In this document: in pieces, positions 1 to 7,410 of the stretch
How the letters are laid out: every line of letters starts with the position of its first letter
Position numbering within the stretch: position 1 is the stretch's first letter
Source of the DNA: Planctomycetota bacterium
GTDB lineage: Bacteria > Planctomycetota > Phycisphaerae > Sedimentisphaerales > Anaerobacaceae
DNA: 18,881 nucleotides
Direction of reading: 5' to 3'
NCBI GenBank assembly: GCA_017885385.1
Contig: JAFNGF010000097.1
Span: 1 to 18,881 of the forward strand
Position numbers and translations under genes: made by a program
The notes under the pieces: generated by a model
What the model was told of the DNA's origin: nothing
The model's input: only the letters and a program-made list of their open reading frames with translations
Database searches by the model: none

Positions 1-133
1 TGCCGGATGATTAGCCAGGCCAACCGGCGTCCTGGACATGCAGCCTGTCTCTCCACTATCCGGTCGAAGCCATTCGCCCCCTATTCACTCCGTCAGGGCC
101 GAACCTGGACGGCTTTCAAAACAATTCGCTTTT

Positions 134-155
134 ATCCGCCAGACGCTTGGCGGAT
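134..155. repeat. Short palindrome, ATCCGCCA..TGGCGGAT family, copy 1
   Basis: Perfect 8-bp inverted arms, ATCCGCCA (134-141) and TGGCGGAT (148-155), with loop GACGCT. A near-identical copy with the same arms and the same TTACA 3' flank lies at 6611-6632. Looser relatives are at 765-782, 6818-6840, 6861-6882 and 18542-18556. The element is non-coding. Confidence 0.8.
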
Positions 156-264
156 TTACATTTATATTATACCCGGTACTACGCAAAACTGCAACAAAAG
201 TTCTACCGCATTTTAGAGACACGGATTCACACAGACTAACACGGCTAAACAAGCCTACTCCGCC

Positions 265-337
265 GATTCATCCTTCGCAGTAGGTCTGCTACGGAGAATG
301 GACCTTCCTTCGCCCGCCGTAGCGGGCTACGCGAAGG
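265..337. repeat. CTTCG-type palindromic repeats, two adjacent hairpins
   Basis: The first unit (265-301) starts GATTCATCCTTCG and ends GAGAATGG. It matches in both flanks the perfect hairpin at 12204-12245 but has a degenerate stem. The second unit has arms CCTTCGC (307-313) and GCGAAGG (331-337), enclosing an inner stem GCCCGC (312-317)/GCGGGC (322-327) with loop CGTA. No coding signal. Confidence 0.7.
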
Positions 338-524
338 CGGGAGCGGCTGCGAAGGCGAGCAGGCCGGCCACAAGAAATCAAAACTCAAAACTTCGGATGC
401 CTGTTTGACCAGCACAGCCCGACCGCTTTACTAACCCGCATATTTCTTATGGTTTTCTAAAATGAAGTTTAATTTATATCTTATTTTGCAAAATAGACTT
501 ATATCTCCGTGTTCTCGGCGGTCT

Positions 525-565
525 CCTTCGACGTTGCTCAGAGCCTGCCCTGAGCCTCCCGAAGG
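525..565. repeat. Hairpin repeat apparently inserted in another repeat
   Basis: The outer arms are CCTTCG (525-530) and CGAAGG (560-565). The inner arms are GCTCAG (536-541) and CTGAGC (550-555). The type resembles the widespread CCTTCGAC..CTCAGG..CGAAGG repeats of environmental genomes. It is bounded on the left by CGGCGGTCT (516-524) and on the right by CGGCGTCT (568-575), which could be a degenerate target duplication. Confidence 0.6.
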
Positions 566-654
566 GACGGCGTCTGTGGCAAAGAAATATTCAGGCTAAG
601 ACAGACAATGCTTACCGGCCCGGAAAGAGAATCGCCGAAATGGGAAAGTCAAGA

Positions 655-682
655 TTGAAATAGTGCCGGATTTTGCTATATT
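655..682 (+). promoter_or_regulatory. Probable sigma70-type promoter for the MFS exporter
   Basis: The -35 candidate is TTGAAA at 655-660. After a 16-bp spacer comes TATATT at 677-682; TATTAT at 679-684 with an 18-bp spacer is an alternative. A second -10-like TATAAT occurs at 694-699. Transcription would start near 689, leaving a leader of about 175 nt before the GTG start at 865. That leader contains a degenerate copy of the TGGCGGAT palindrome (765-782). Confidence 0.45.
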
Positions 683-864
683 ATGCTCATAGTTATAATT
701 GGTATCCCCCGAGTCATAAGAAATGGATTACACCCGAGCCGAACCAAAGTTTCGCAGGCATCTTATCCACCTCTGGCGGATTAATATGTGAAATGTCGAG
801 TTATAAATCTGTTTTCTTTAGCACCCACACCGGGAAAAGTGATTGCCGATTGTTGGAGTATAAA

Positions 865-2193
865 GTGACCGGTCAAGTTAATGTGCTGAAAAGCCATCAA
901 ATTATCTTTCGTTCTCTGCGATACAGGAACTATCGTCTTTTTTTCTCCGGCCAAATCATCTCCCTGATTGGGACCTGGACACAACAAATTGCCTTACCCT
1001 GGCTGGTGTATCGTCTTACAGGTTCTGCATTCCTGTTGGGCGTGGTGGGTTTTGCCAGTCAAATTCCCGCTTTTCTCTTGGCCCCCCTTGCGGGGGTGAT
1101 GTCTGACCGATGGAATCGCCGTTACATTCTGATCACAACTCAAACACTGGCTATGATACAGGCTCTCTCACTCGGTTTTTTGTTTTTCACCGGTGATATA
1201 CAGGTCTGGCAAATTATACTCATGGCCGTATTACTCGGCCTCATTAACGCTTTCGATATGCCGACCCGTCAGGCGTTCGTAGTCGAAATGGTGGAAAACA
1301 GGGAAGATTTAAGCAACGCCATTGCATTAAACTCCCTGATGTTCAACAGCGCCCGGCTAATCGGCCCATCCATCGCAGGCGTGGTAATTGCCGCCACTAA
1401 TGAAGGAATCTGTTTCATTCTTAACGGCATCAGCTTCATATTTGTTATCGCGTCCCTGCTGATGATGAAAGTCAGTCCCAGAAAAACGAAACCCCGCAGT
1501 ACTCACGTTTTGCATGAGCTTAAAGAAGGATTTTCTTATGCCCTCGGGTTTACGCCCCTAAGACACATTATTTTGCTGCTGGCGATTGTGAGCTTGGTGG
1601 GGATGCCTTATACCGTGCTTATGCCGGTTTTCGCCCGCAAGATACTTCACGGCGGGCCTCATACCTTCGGTTTTCTTATGGCCGCCGCAGGTATAGGCGC
1701 TTTGATGGGCGCAATTTATCTTGCGTCCAGAAAAAGCGTTTTGGGACTGGTAAGAATCATTCCTCTATCTACTGCCACCTTTGGCTTTGGACTCGTTGCG
1801 TTTTCATTATCCCGGGTGTTGTGGCTTTCCCTGGCATTGATGTTTGTAACGGGTCTTGGAATGATAATACAGATGGCTGCCTGCAATACAATTATACAAA
1901 CCATCGTTGATGACAACAAACGTGGCCGTGTTATGAGCTTCTATATGATGGCTTTTATTGGCACGGGCCCATTTGGCAGCTTATTGGCCGGCGCACTTGC
2001 AAGCAGATTAGGCGCTCCAAATACCCTAATAATGGGCGGCGTCTTATGTGTCTTAGTGGCCGTTATATTCGCAAGCAAACTTCCCGACCTGAAAAAGAAT
2101 ATCCGCCCGTTATACGTCAAGCTGGGCATCCTTTCGGAATCGCCTTTAGAAATTCAGGCAGCAACAGAATTAACCATACCGCCGGAAAAATAG
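865..2193 (+). CDS. MFS exporter, EntS/MFS_3-like
   Basis: A multi-pass inner-membrane transporter that probably exports a small molecule by proton antiport; the substrate cannot be read from sequence. The GTG start at 865 is chosen because GGAG at 855-858 sits 6 nt upstream and translation then begins MTGQVNVLKSHQIIFRSL, a typical short cytoplasmic tail. A longer open frame reaching back to 673 would begin inside the likely promoter and translate through a palindromic repeat. The result is 442 aa, near the usual size of the family. Visible marks are the family-like opening RYRNYRLFFSGQIISLIGTW (about 19-38), MFS motif A as GVMSDRWNRR (77-86), and DMPTRQAFVVEMV near residue 130, typical of the enterobactin-exporter-like MFS_3 group. 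About 12 hydrophobic segments follow. The gene is isolated, with more than 1 kb of non-coding DNA downstream. The family call is firm; the role is open. Confidence 0.88.
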   Translation: MTGQVNVLKSHQIIFRSLRYRNYRLFFSGQIISLIGTWTQQIALPWLVYRLTGSAFLLGVVGFASQIPAFLLAPLAGVMSDRWNRRYILITTQTLAMIQALSLGFLFFTGDIQVWQIILMAVLLGLINAFDMPTRQAFVVEMVENREDLSNAIALNSLMFNSARLIGPSIAGVVIAATNEGICFILNGISFIFVIASLLMMKVSPRKTKPRSTHVLHELKEGFSYALGFTPLRHIILLLAIVSLVGMPYTVLMPVFARKILHGGPHTFGFLMAAAGIGALMGAIYLASRKSVLGLVRIIPLSTATFGFGLVAFSLSRVLWLSLALMFVTGLGMIIQMAACNTIIQTIVDDNKRGRVMSFYMMAFIGTGPFGSLLAGALASRLGAPNTLIMGGVLCVLVAVIFASKLPDLKKNIRPLYVKLGILSESPLEIQAATELTIPPEK

Positions 2194-2305
2194 AAGATCA
2201 TTTGAACATTGTTTATTCCCCATAACTACGACTACAACGAAAAAGAGATTACCCATCTATTGTTCCATTTATGCTGATGACGTGTATTTGTGGGGTTTAA
2301 TGTGA

Positions 2306-2325
2306 AATCTGGGGGAATCTGGGGG
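2306..2325. repeat. 10-bp tandem duplication, AATCTGGGGG x2
   Basis: AATCTGGGGG is repeated exactly twice and is followed by CACCATA (2326-2332). A similar GGGACACCATACT context recurs at 2436-2448. I recall strings of this type at the edges of REP-associated tyrosine transposase elements in environmental genomes, but no transposase is present, so this is at most a fossil end. Confidence 0.4.
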
Positions 2326-2864
2326 CACCATACGAATGGCGTTCCGTTAAGGTGTTTTCGGTGTCTCAGACCTGAGTTCTTGGCCGAGAATCGCGGATTT
2401 GGTTTCTTCCTGTGTTCTTAAGGGACCGCCATTCGGGACACCATACTCAATTTATTGCACAGCATCGCTTACGCCATTGCGTCAGGTATATTGCCCCCTT
2501 TCTTGCTTCGCAAGAAGCTAAGGGGGCATGGCACGGTCGGCCTCGGGTTCGTCTTTTTACCGCCAAGCCTGCCCTGCTTGCCATGCGAAGCCCTGTTGTT
2601 TAGGGCGACGCGGGGAGCAACGCCGAAGGGTCACAAAGGCACTAAGATTTATTTTTGTTATTAAATAGCAGCGTTAATCAGTGTCAATCTGTGTAAATCG
2701 GTGTCAAAAACTTTTGTGCTTTTTCGTGGCTATATCTGGCTGTGTAATTCGTGGCCAAAGCCCAAACAGATAATTCCCTATACCTCCCAATTTAGCAAAA
2801 TGTTAATTTGTAAAAAGTGATAAGTTTTTGTTAATTTCTGCTCAAAACACGCGCGTTTTTGCAA

Positions 2865-2900
2865 ATTTCCGCTAATTTCCGCGCATTTCCGCGCATTTTT
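2865..2900. repeat. 10-bp tandem repeat, ATTTCCGCGC
   Basis: Period 10: ATTTCCGCTA, ATTTCCGCGC, ATTTCCGCGC, then ATTTTT, giving about 3.6 units in an AT-rich intergenic stretch. No function is evident. Confidence 0.75.
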
Positions 2901-3148
2901 GATGCTTTTTCAACCTGTGTTTTCTTGCCTATTTTACCCAAACTCTACAAGATGACCTGCGAAGCCAGGTTTTACTCCAAAAATGAACATCACCTGGGGA
3001 AAATAACCAAAAAACGCCAATTGTTCTCAAATCTGGATAATTTCAGTTTTTAATCGTGTTAATCTGGGTCGCTAAATTTACTGCAAGGCGGAATCCTTTT
3101 CGATCACCTTTTTTTTGACACGGATTTACACGGATTGATACTGCTGGA

Positions 3149-3176
3149 ACGGAGGACGGAGAACGGACGACGGATT
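3149..3176. repeat. 7-bp tandem repeat, ACGGANN x4
   Basis: Four consecutive units: ACGGAGG, ACGGAGA, ACGGACG, ACGGATT. It lies immediately after a TTGACACGGATTTACACGG dispersed repeat and may have grown by slippage from it. Confidence 0.7.
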
Positions 3177-3204
3177 GCTGTCCTCTCCCTTCACATTTTT
3201 CTCT

Positions 3205-3310
3205 GCGTTCTCCTACTCTGCGAAGCAGCGCTTCGCTGCGAAGGACGAGTCAGCGTGCTCTGCGGTTGATCTGCTCGATCCCTCGACTTCGCTCGGGACA
3301 GGCTGCCGGC
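3205..3310. repeat. Nested GC-rich palindromic repeats
   Basis: A CTCTGCGTTCTC..GTGCTCTGCGGTT type repeat appears interrupted by a hairpin block that starts CTACTCTGCGAAG (3213-3225). That block carries the perfect stem GCGAAGC (3220-3226)/GCTTCGC (3230-3236). The same 13 bases occur at 7181-7193. A second unit, CCTCGACTTCGCTCGGGACA, lies around 3282-3301. All of it is downstream of the DUF11 gene stop codon. Confidence 0.6.
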
Positions 3311-3344
3311 GTGACAGGCTTCAATTTCGACTGCCGAGTTTACT

Positions 3345-6248
3345 TCATCTGGTAATGTAAACGAATTCCTCGCCCACGAAGGATCGCCCTGATTTGAGCT
3401 TGCCGGCAACTTTCAGCTTGACCTTGCCATAGCCGCCGGCGGCACTAATCAGTCGAGCCTTATCAAAGAAGGCCAGGACCTTTACTCTCTTGCCGGTGTC
3501 GTGAATACTTTGATCGCTTGCCTCAATGGCGCCCGGCTGGAGGGTAAGCAGAGTACCTTCCATGTCAGTTTTTGCGACCCCTGGCGGCAGCGCCACTATG
3601 GCAAGTATTTTGCTCGGTACGCCGAAACTGCCGGAGCGGATTACACTGGGAACTATACACAGCTCGGCTTGCAGAGGTATTCCGCATGTAACAACATCAG
3701 CATGCACTGTAGTCGGCGGTGTTTGATCGCTGCTGATAGTGGCGGAGTTAGTGAGCATAGTATCCGGGGCGGCATCCTCATTCACCTGAACGACCAGCTG
3801 TAAACAGGCACTCGCTTCGGGCAACAGAACCGGATAAAGCCATGTATAAGTATGGGCATTGACGTCATAATGTCCGGAGACGCCGTTTCCGTCGGCTGTT
3901 ACAAAGCTCATCCCCTTCGGCAGGATATCCACAATAGAGACACTGGTTACCGCATAATCATTGTCGTTGTTATCGAAGCAGATACGATACTTAATGACGT
4001 CGCCTGGACTGACACACTCAATCTTCTCAACAGGTGTGCCATTAACAACGGCCCCAACAATATCCTTGCTGAGATTAAGAGGACTGTAACTGACGGCTTT
4101 GGCGACAGCGTGGACGCTCTTTATTGTCGGAGGCGTCTGATCGCTGTCGATTGTCACAAAATTGCTGATAATCGTATCAGGAGCCGTATCCTGCTTCACC
4201 TTAGCCGCCAGCTCTAAACAGCTACCTGATCCCGGCGCTAGAGACGGATATGACCATGTATAAGTATGCGCGACCGAGTCGTACTGTCTGGAGACTCCAT
4301 TGCCGTCAGCCGCCACAAAGCTCACCTGGGCCGGGAGCTTATCCACGACAGACACATTGGTTACTGTGTAGTCGTTGTCGTTATTATCGAAGCAAATACG
4401 ATACTTAATGGTGTCCCCAACAAGCACAGGCACAATCTCATCACCGACGGCTCCCACAATACTCTTACTAAGATTAAGAGGATTGTAGCTGACGGCTGTG
4501 ACCACAGCATCGACGCTGCTGGTCGTCGGCGGCGTCTGGTCACTGTCGATAGTTGCAGAATTAGTGATGATCGTACCCGGGGCCGTATCCTGATTGACCC
4601 GGGCCACTAGCTCACAGCAGCCTCCTGATCCGGCTGACAGCGACGGATAAGACCATGTATAAGTGTGCGAGCCTGCGTCATACTGTCCGAAACCTCCATT
4701 ACCATCAGCCATAACGAAGCTGACTTCAGCCGGCAGGGTATCAACAATAGATACATTGCCTACGGCGTATTGATTATCGTTATTATCGAAGCAGATGCGA
4801 TACGTAATGGTATCGCCCACGAATACAGGCTCAACCGTCTCGCCCACGCCCCCCACGATGGCCTTAGCCAGATTCAGCGGACGATAGCTGAGGTCTTTGG
4901 CAACGGCCTCGACGCTCCTGGTAGTGGGCGGCGTTTGATCGCTGTCGATAGTCACGAAATTAGTGATAACGGTATCTGGGACTGTATCTTGGTGAACCTG
5001 CACCACTAACTGTAAATGCTTGCTCGATCCCGGCAGTAAAGACGGATAGAGCCATTTATACGTGTGGGTGGCAGCATCGTACTGTCCCAAAACTCCATCA
5101 CCATCAGCCGATACAAAGCTCACCTGAGGTGGGAGAGTATCCACCATGGAGACGCTGGTAACGATGTAGTCGTTATCATTATTATCGAAGCAGATACTAT
5201 AGGTAATTGTCTGGCCTATACGCACAGGCGTAATCTCGCCGGGAATGCCCCCAACAATGCCCTTTGCAAGATTGAGAGGGTTGTAACTGACATCTTTGAT
5301 TGGAATAACCATGCCGGTGGAGTTGGGAATATTTGCGATAGAATCGATTTGATTAAGTGACGCGTTGTAGACTTTAAGATTGTCGCCGCCGGGCTGGTTT
5401 TGTCTGCCGGTACCCAGGTAGACTAAGCCGGTCGCCTGGTCCACCGCCAGTCCCATCACACCGCCATCGGGCTCCACTTGAACCTCTGCCTCAGTACCTG
5501 TGGCCAGGTTATACTGAGTCAGATAAAAATTGTCGCTCCATCCACCACCGGAATAGACCAGACCGTTCTTGGCGTCAACTGCGATGCTTATCGCGGTGCG
5601 TCTGATAAAGATGCTCCGAACCAGAGACCAGTCGGAGGTTCTGTACACGGTAATGGTCTGGTTGTTGTTAGCCACATAGAGAAGGTCGTTGACTTCATCC
5701 AGAGCGATTCCGAACGCAGTGGCACCTGCCAACTGGAACGGCGAGCCCGGCACAGGCGTAAGACTTGCCGTCGTCGGCTGCCAGTCATATACGTACAGGA
5801 CGTCTCGATCCCGATCGACGCAGTATAGTAACCCATGGCGCTGGTCGTAGACGATGCCCGCGAGGTTACGGCTGCCCGGGGCGCCGGTGCTGCCCTGGTC
5901 CGTCATCGTCTTGGCATCTATCAACTGGATTACGTACGACCCTTCGTACGTGACAAACAGGTACTGGTTCTCTTGATCAATGGCCAGACCCACTGCGCCG
6001 ATAGAAAATCGCGGTATGCGATATTGAGCCTGAAACGCCAGGGTGCCGTCCGCTGCAATATTATAGGCGTGTACCGGCGTGGGGTCGCCGTTGATATCGG
6101 CGATCACATACAACGACTTGGCTGCGACAGTGCTCGTGAGGGTCGTCGACAATATTGTCGCCGCCAGAGCCAATAAAAAGATATTGGCCCTACCCCCGTT
6201 CCTGTCTTCCGCCGGGAAGACGCGGGGGTTGCTGCTTTGGCTTTTCAT
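3345..6248 (-). CDS. Secreted beta-propeller protein with four DUF11 repeats
   Basis: A predicted exported, cell-surface or envelope protein of 967 aa; function unknown. The ATG at 6246-6248 is chosen because GGAGAG lies 6 nt upstream and translation then opens with a signal peptide: polar residues 1-21, hydrophobic core about 22-40, and a plausible cut after VAA near residue 43. Residues about 44-315 contain repeated segments of the form GLAIDxxNxxLYVxxxxxxxIxVYxx, i.e. a YncE/NHL-like propeller of five or six blades. Residues about 319-855 are four tandem DUF11/TIGR01451-type beta-sandwich repeats (133, 133, 133 and about 138 aa). Each has ITYxICFDNNDN, a VDxLPxxxSFVxADGxG motif, and ends TIDSDQTPPTT or similar. 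The last 110 residues form a separate domain (PGAIEASDQS..VKVLAFFDKARL..KVAGKLKSGRSF) like one I associate with Phycisphaerae surface proteins. There is no C-terminal anchor helix. It is a single gene, with its upstream region occupied by repeats. Confidence 0.85.
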   Translation of the reverse strand: MKSQSSNPRVFPAEDRNGGRANIFLLALAATILSTTLTSTVAAKSLYVIADINGDPTPVHAYNIAADGTLAFQAQYRIPRFSIGAVGLAIDQENQYLFVTYEGSYVIQLIDAKTMTDQGSTGAPGSRNLAGIVYDQRHGLLYCVDRDRDVLYVYDWQPTTASLTPVPGSPFQLAGATAFGIALDEVNDLLYVANNNQTITVYRTSDWSLVRSIFIRRTAISIAVDAKNGLVYSGGGWSDNFYLTQYNLATGTEAEVQVEPDGGVMGLAVDQATGLVYLGTGRQNQPGGDNLKVYNASLNQIDSIANIPNSTGMVIPIKDVSYNPLNLAKGIVGGIPGEITPVRIGQTITYSICFDNNDNDYIVTSVSMVDTLPPQVSFVSADGDGVLGQYDAATHTYKWLYPSLLPGSSKHLQLVVQVHQDTVPDTVITNFVTIDSDQTPPTTRSVEAVAKDLSYRPLNLAKAIVGGVGETVEPVFVGDTITYRICFDNNDNQYAVGNVSIVDTLPAEVSFVMADGNGGFGQYDAGSHTYTWSYPSLSAGSGGCCELVARVNQDTAPGTIITNSATIDSDQTPPTTSSVDAVVTAVSYNPLNLSKSIVGAVGDEIVPVLVGDTIKYRICFDNNDNDYTVTNVSVVDKLPAQVSFVAADGNGVSRQYDSVAHTYTWSYPSLAPGSGSCLELAAKVKQDTAPDTIISNFVTIDSDQTPPTIKSVHAVAKAVSYSPLNLSKDIVGAVVNGTPVEKIECVSPGDVIKYRICFDNNDNDYAVTSVSIVDILPKGMSFVTADGNGVSGHYDVNAHTYTWLYPVLLPEASACLQLVVQVNEDAAPDTMLTNSATISSDQTPPTTVHADVVTCGIPLQAELCIVPSVIRSGSFGVPSKILAIVALPPGVAKTDMEGTLLTLQPGAIEASDQSIHDTGKRVKVLAFFDKARLISAAGGYGKVKLKVAGKLKSGRSFVGEEFVYITR
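3680..5290 (-). repeat. Internal tandem array of four DUF11 units
   Basis: The TATCGAAGC landmark (complement of the codons for CFDN) recurs at 3971, 4385, 4784 and 5183. The spacings are 414, 399 and 399 bp, all multiples of three. The unit nearest the C-terminus is longer because of an inserted VNGTPVEKIE-like stretch. The copies are similar but clearly diverged at the nucleotide level, so the duplications are not recent. Confidence 0.85.
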
Positions 6249-6297
6249 ATTCAACTCTCCCAAAGGCGCTTTTAGAAAGTATCTCAAAACGCAGAAT

Positions 6298-6361
6298 GTC
6301 ATTCTGATCGCAGCGAAGAATCTCTTATTTGCGCTGCCCGGACCCTTCGCTTCGCTCAGGG
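6298..6361. repeat. GTCATTCTGA..GAAGAATCTC and CCCTTCGC..GCTCAGGG repeats
   Basis: Two short units of types that are abundant in environmental bacterial genomes lie within about 115 bp upstream of the DUF11 gene start, so they would sit in its promoter or leader. The first runs from GTCATTCTGA to GAAGAATCTC (6298-6324). The second is 6343-6361. Confidence 0.6.
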
Positions 6362-6610
6362 TTTCGAGATAGTTTCTTAGTGTTTTGTTTTCACACCAAG
6401 CCGCGCCCTTTCGCCAGAATCTTGGCCCATTTCAAGTTGCAAAGTAGGTGCACTTTATCTTTTGGTGGGTGAAAACTTGCGAGAAAACCCGGCTCCCGCC
6501 GCCCCCGCTCCTGTCTTCCGCTCGCACCTGGGGTTATTGCGGCGCAGGCAACAGGAATACACCGGGGCCGGACGAGCAGGGAAAACCTTCTCACCTCACC
6601 TCCTGAATCT

Positions 6611-6632
6611 ATCCGCCAGACGTATGGCGGAT
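6611..6632. repeat. Short palindrome, ATCCGCCA..TGGCGGAT family, copy 2
   Basis: Arms ATCCGCCA (6611-6618) and TGGCGGAT (6625-6632), loop GACGTA, 3' flank TTACA. The arms and flank are identical to the copy at 134-155; only two loop bases differ. Confidence 0.8.
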
Positions 6633-6817
6633 TTACACAATCAAAATTACACAATTTGGACGCATTTGTCAAGAAAAAACCCTGGCAATGGCCCAATCAA
6701 TCCGGTCCAATCGGGTCTGTCTGCACTTTGTGGGCAAGAAATTGTCCTCCAAAAGCACCAATTTCGGTAACCGTTCACACCGAAAAACCAGCGTTTTTCT
6801 GTCATTGCCAGGCCTTT

Positions 6818-6882
6818 ACCCGCCATACGTTGGGGCGGATGAAGGCTGAAGCAATCTAAACCCGGCCATACGCCTGGCGGAT
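6818..6882. repeat. Two degenerate TGGCGGAT palindromes
   Basis: ACCCGCCATACG..GGGGCGGAT (6818-6840) and CCCGGCCATACGCCTGGCGGAT (6861-6882) are looser members of the same family, 20 bp apart and in the same orientation. Confidence 0.55.
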
Positions 6883-7164
6883 TAACCTCTCGCAGCCAAA
6901 AGATTGCCGCGATCGGCGGAGTTTACCCCCCGTCAGGGCCGGCCCGTCAGTGCTGGCAAATCCTATCGGGTGGCAGCATCAATCCGCCCCCGCGTCTTTT
7001 TGTCGAAGACAATGGCGCCAAGCCATCCCTTGCGGGAGAGGGGGGGTCGGATTGGGGATGGTTTTCCCGCCGGCTAAACACGTATCTTCTGCATACCTAT
7101 CCGCACACATTCTGCTGGTATGCACAGCATACGCCACATATAAAACCTGGAAGCTGCCCGAATT

Positions 7165-7306
7165 GGTAGGGTGCGATGTGCTACTCTGCGAAGTTAGCTC
7201 CCTGCTCTGCGTAGCCGCTAACCGGAGCGAAGCAGAGTCCGGCCTTCGCATCCGCTGCGGCGGAGCAGGCTCGCTACGAAGCACGAGAAATCGCACCAAC
7301 CCAGCT
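7165..7306. repeat. Dispersed hairpin repeat split by a GC-rich palindromic insert
   Basis: The left part is GGTAGGGTGCGATG (7165-7178) and the right part is the 20 bases 7287-7306. At 8162-8194 the same two parts are directly joined, with 12/14 and 20/20 identities. The intervening 108 bp or so begins CTACTCTGCGAAG, also seen at 3213-3225, and contains several CGAAG palindromes. It therefore looks like a separate repeat inserted into this one. Confidence 0.65.
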
Positions 7307-7410
7307 TTTGTTTTCATTTTTTGCCACGTAGAATCTGATTGTATTTGTTGGCCTTAAGTAGTAACATTGTTTGAAATTCTTCGCGGTAAACAGATTCGGG
7401 AAATGGCGCT

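Larger units (their letters stand above)
1..864. other. Gene-free, repeat-rich region plus leader of the MFS gene
   Basis: I see no convincing gene here. The short open frames at the left edge run through palindromic repeats and have no recognisable protein pattern. The region holds an ATCCGCCA/TGGCGGAT hairpin (134-155), a cacggattcacac-type repeat (219-245), GC-rich hairpins built on CCTTCGC/GCGAAGG (265-337), a CCTTCG/CGAAGG hairpin (525-565), and the probable promoter and leader of the downstream exporter (655-864). A 12-base match, CCGTCAGGGCCG, recurs at 90-101 and 6930-6941. Confidence 0.7.
2194..3344. other. Gene-free region of tandem and dispersed repeats
   Basis: About 1.15 kb with no credible gene; the short open frames are low-complexity or run through repeats. 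Contents in order are: a 10-bp tandem duplication (2306-2325) followed by CACCATA, with a second CACCATA context at 2440-2446; a reverse-oriented acacggatttacac-type repeat (2673-2711) and a related cgtgg..attcgtgg unit (2722-2757); an AT-rich stretch with a 10-bp tandem repeat (2865-2900); TTGACACGGATTTACACGG (3115-3133); a 7-bp tandem repeat (3149-3176); and a cluster of GC-rich palindromes (3205-3320). Confidence 0.7.
6249..7410. other. Gene-free, repeat-rich region upstream of DUF11 and MNT genes
   Basis: About 1.16 kb without a convincing gene. It holds a GTCATTCTGA..GCGAAGAATCTC repeat (6298-6324), a CCCTTCGCTTCGCTCAGGG repeat (6343-6361), three copies of the TGGCGGAT palindrome (6611-6632, 6818-6840, 6861-6882), and an interrupted hairpin repeat (7165-7306). 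The open frames crossing it on both strands are mostly arginine-, proline- and serine-rich and match no family I know. I could not identify promoters for either flanking gene with confidence. Confidence 0.65.

Noticed and set aside
673..864. N-terminal extension of the MFS exporter
   Set aside because: It would begin with TTG inside the likely promoter, contains a palindromic repeat, and lacks a ribosome-binding site; GTG 865 has one.
3115..3142. TTGACA-16-GATACT promoter-like string
   Set aside because: It is part of a dispersed repeat and no gene follows on the plus strand.
3852..5360. Four plus-strand open frames of about 100-120 codons spaced about 400 bp apart
   Set aside because: They are the antisense shadow of the four DUF11 repeats; their periodicity copies that of the real gene.
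6681..6812. 10-bp inverted repeat CCTGGCAATG/CATTGCCAGG bracketing about 130 bp
   Set aside because: About two such matches are expected by chance at this spacing in a window of this size, and pairing does not extend beyond the 10 bases.
6979..7317. 112-codon minus-strand open frame upstream of the MNT gene
   Set aside because: It translates through palindromic repeats, has no domain pattern, and starts inside the interrupted repeat at 7165-7306.
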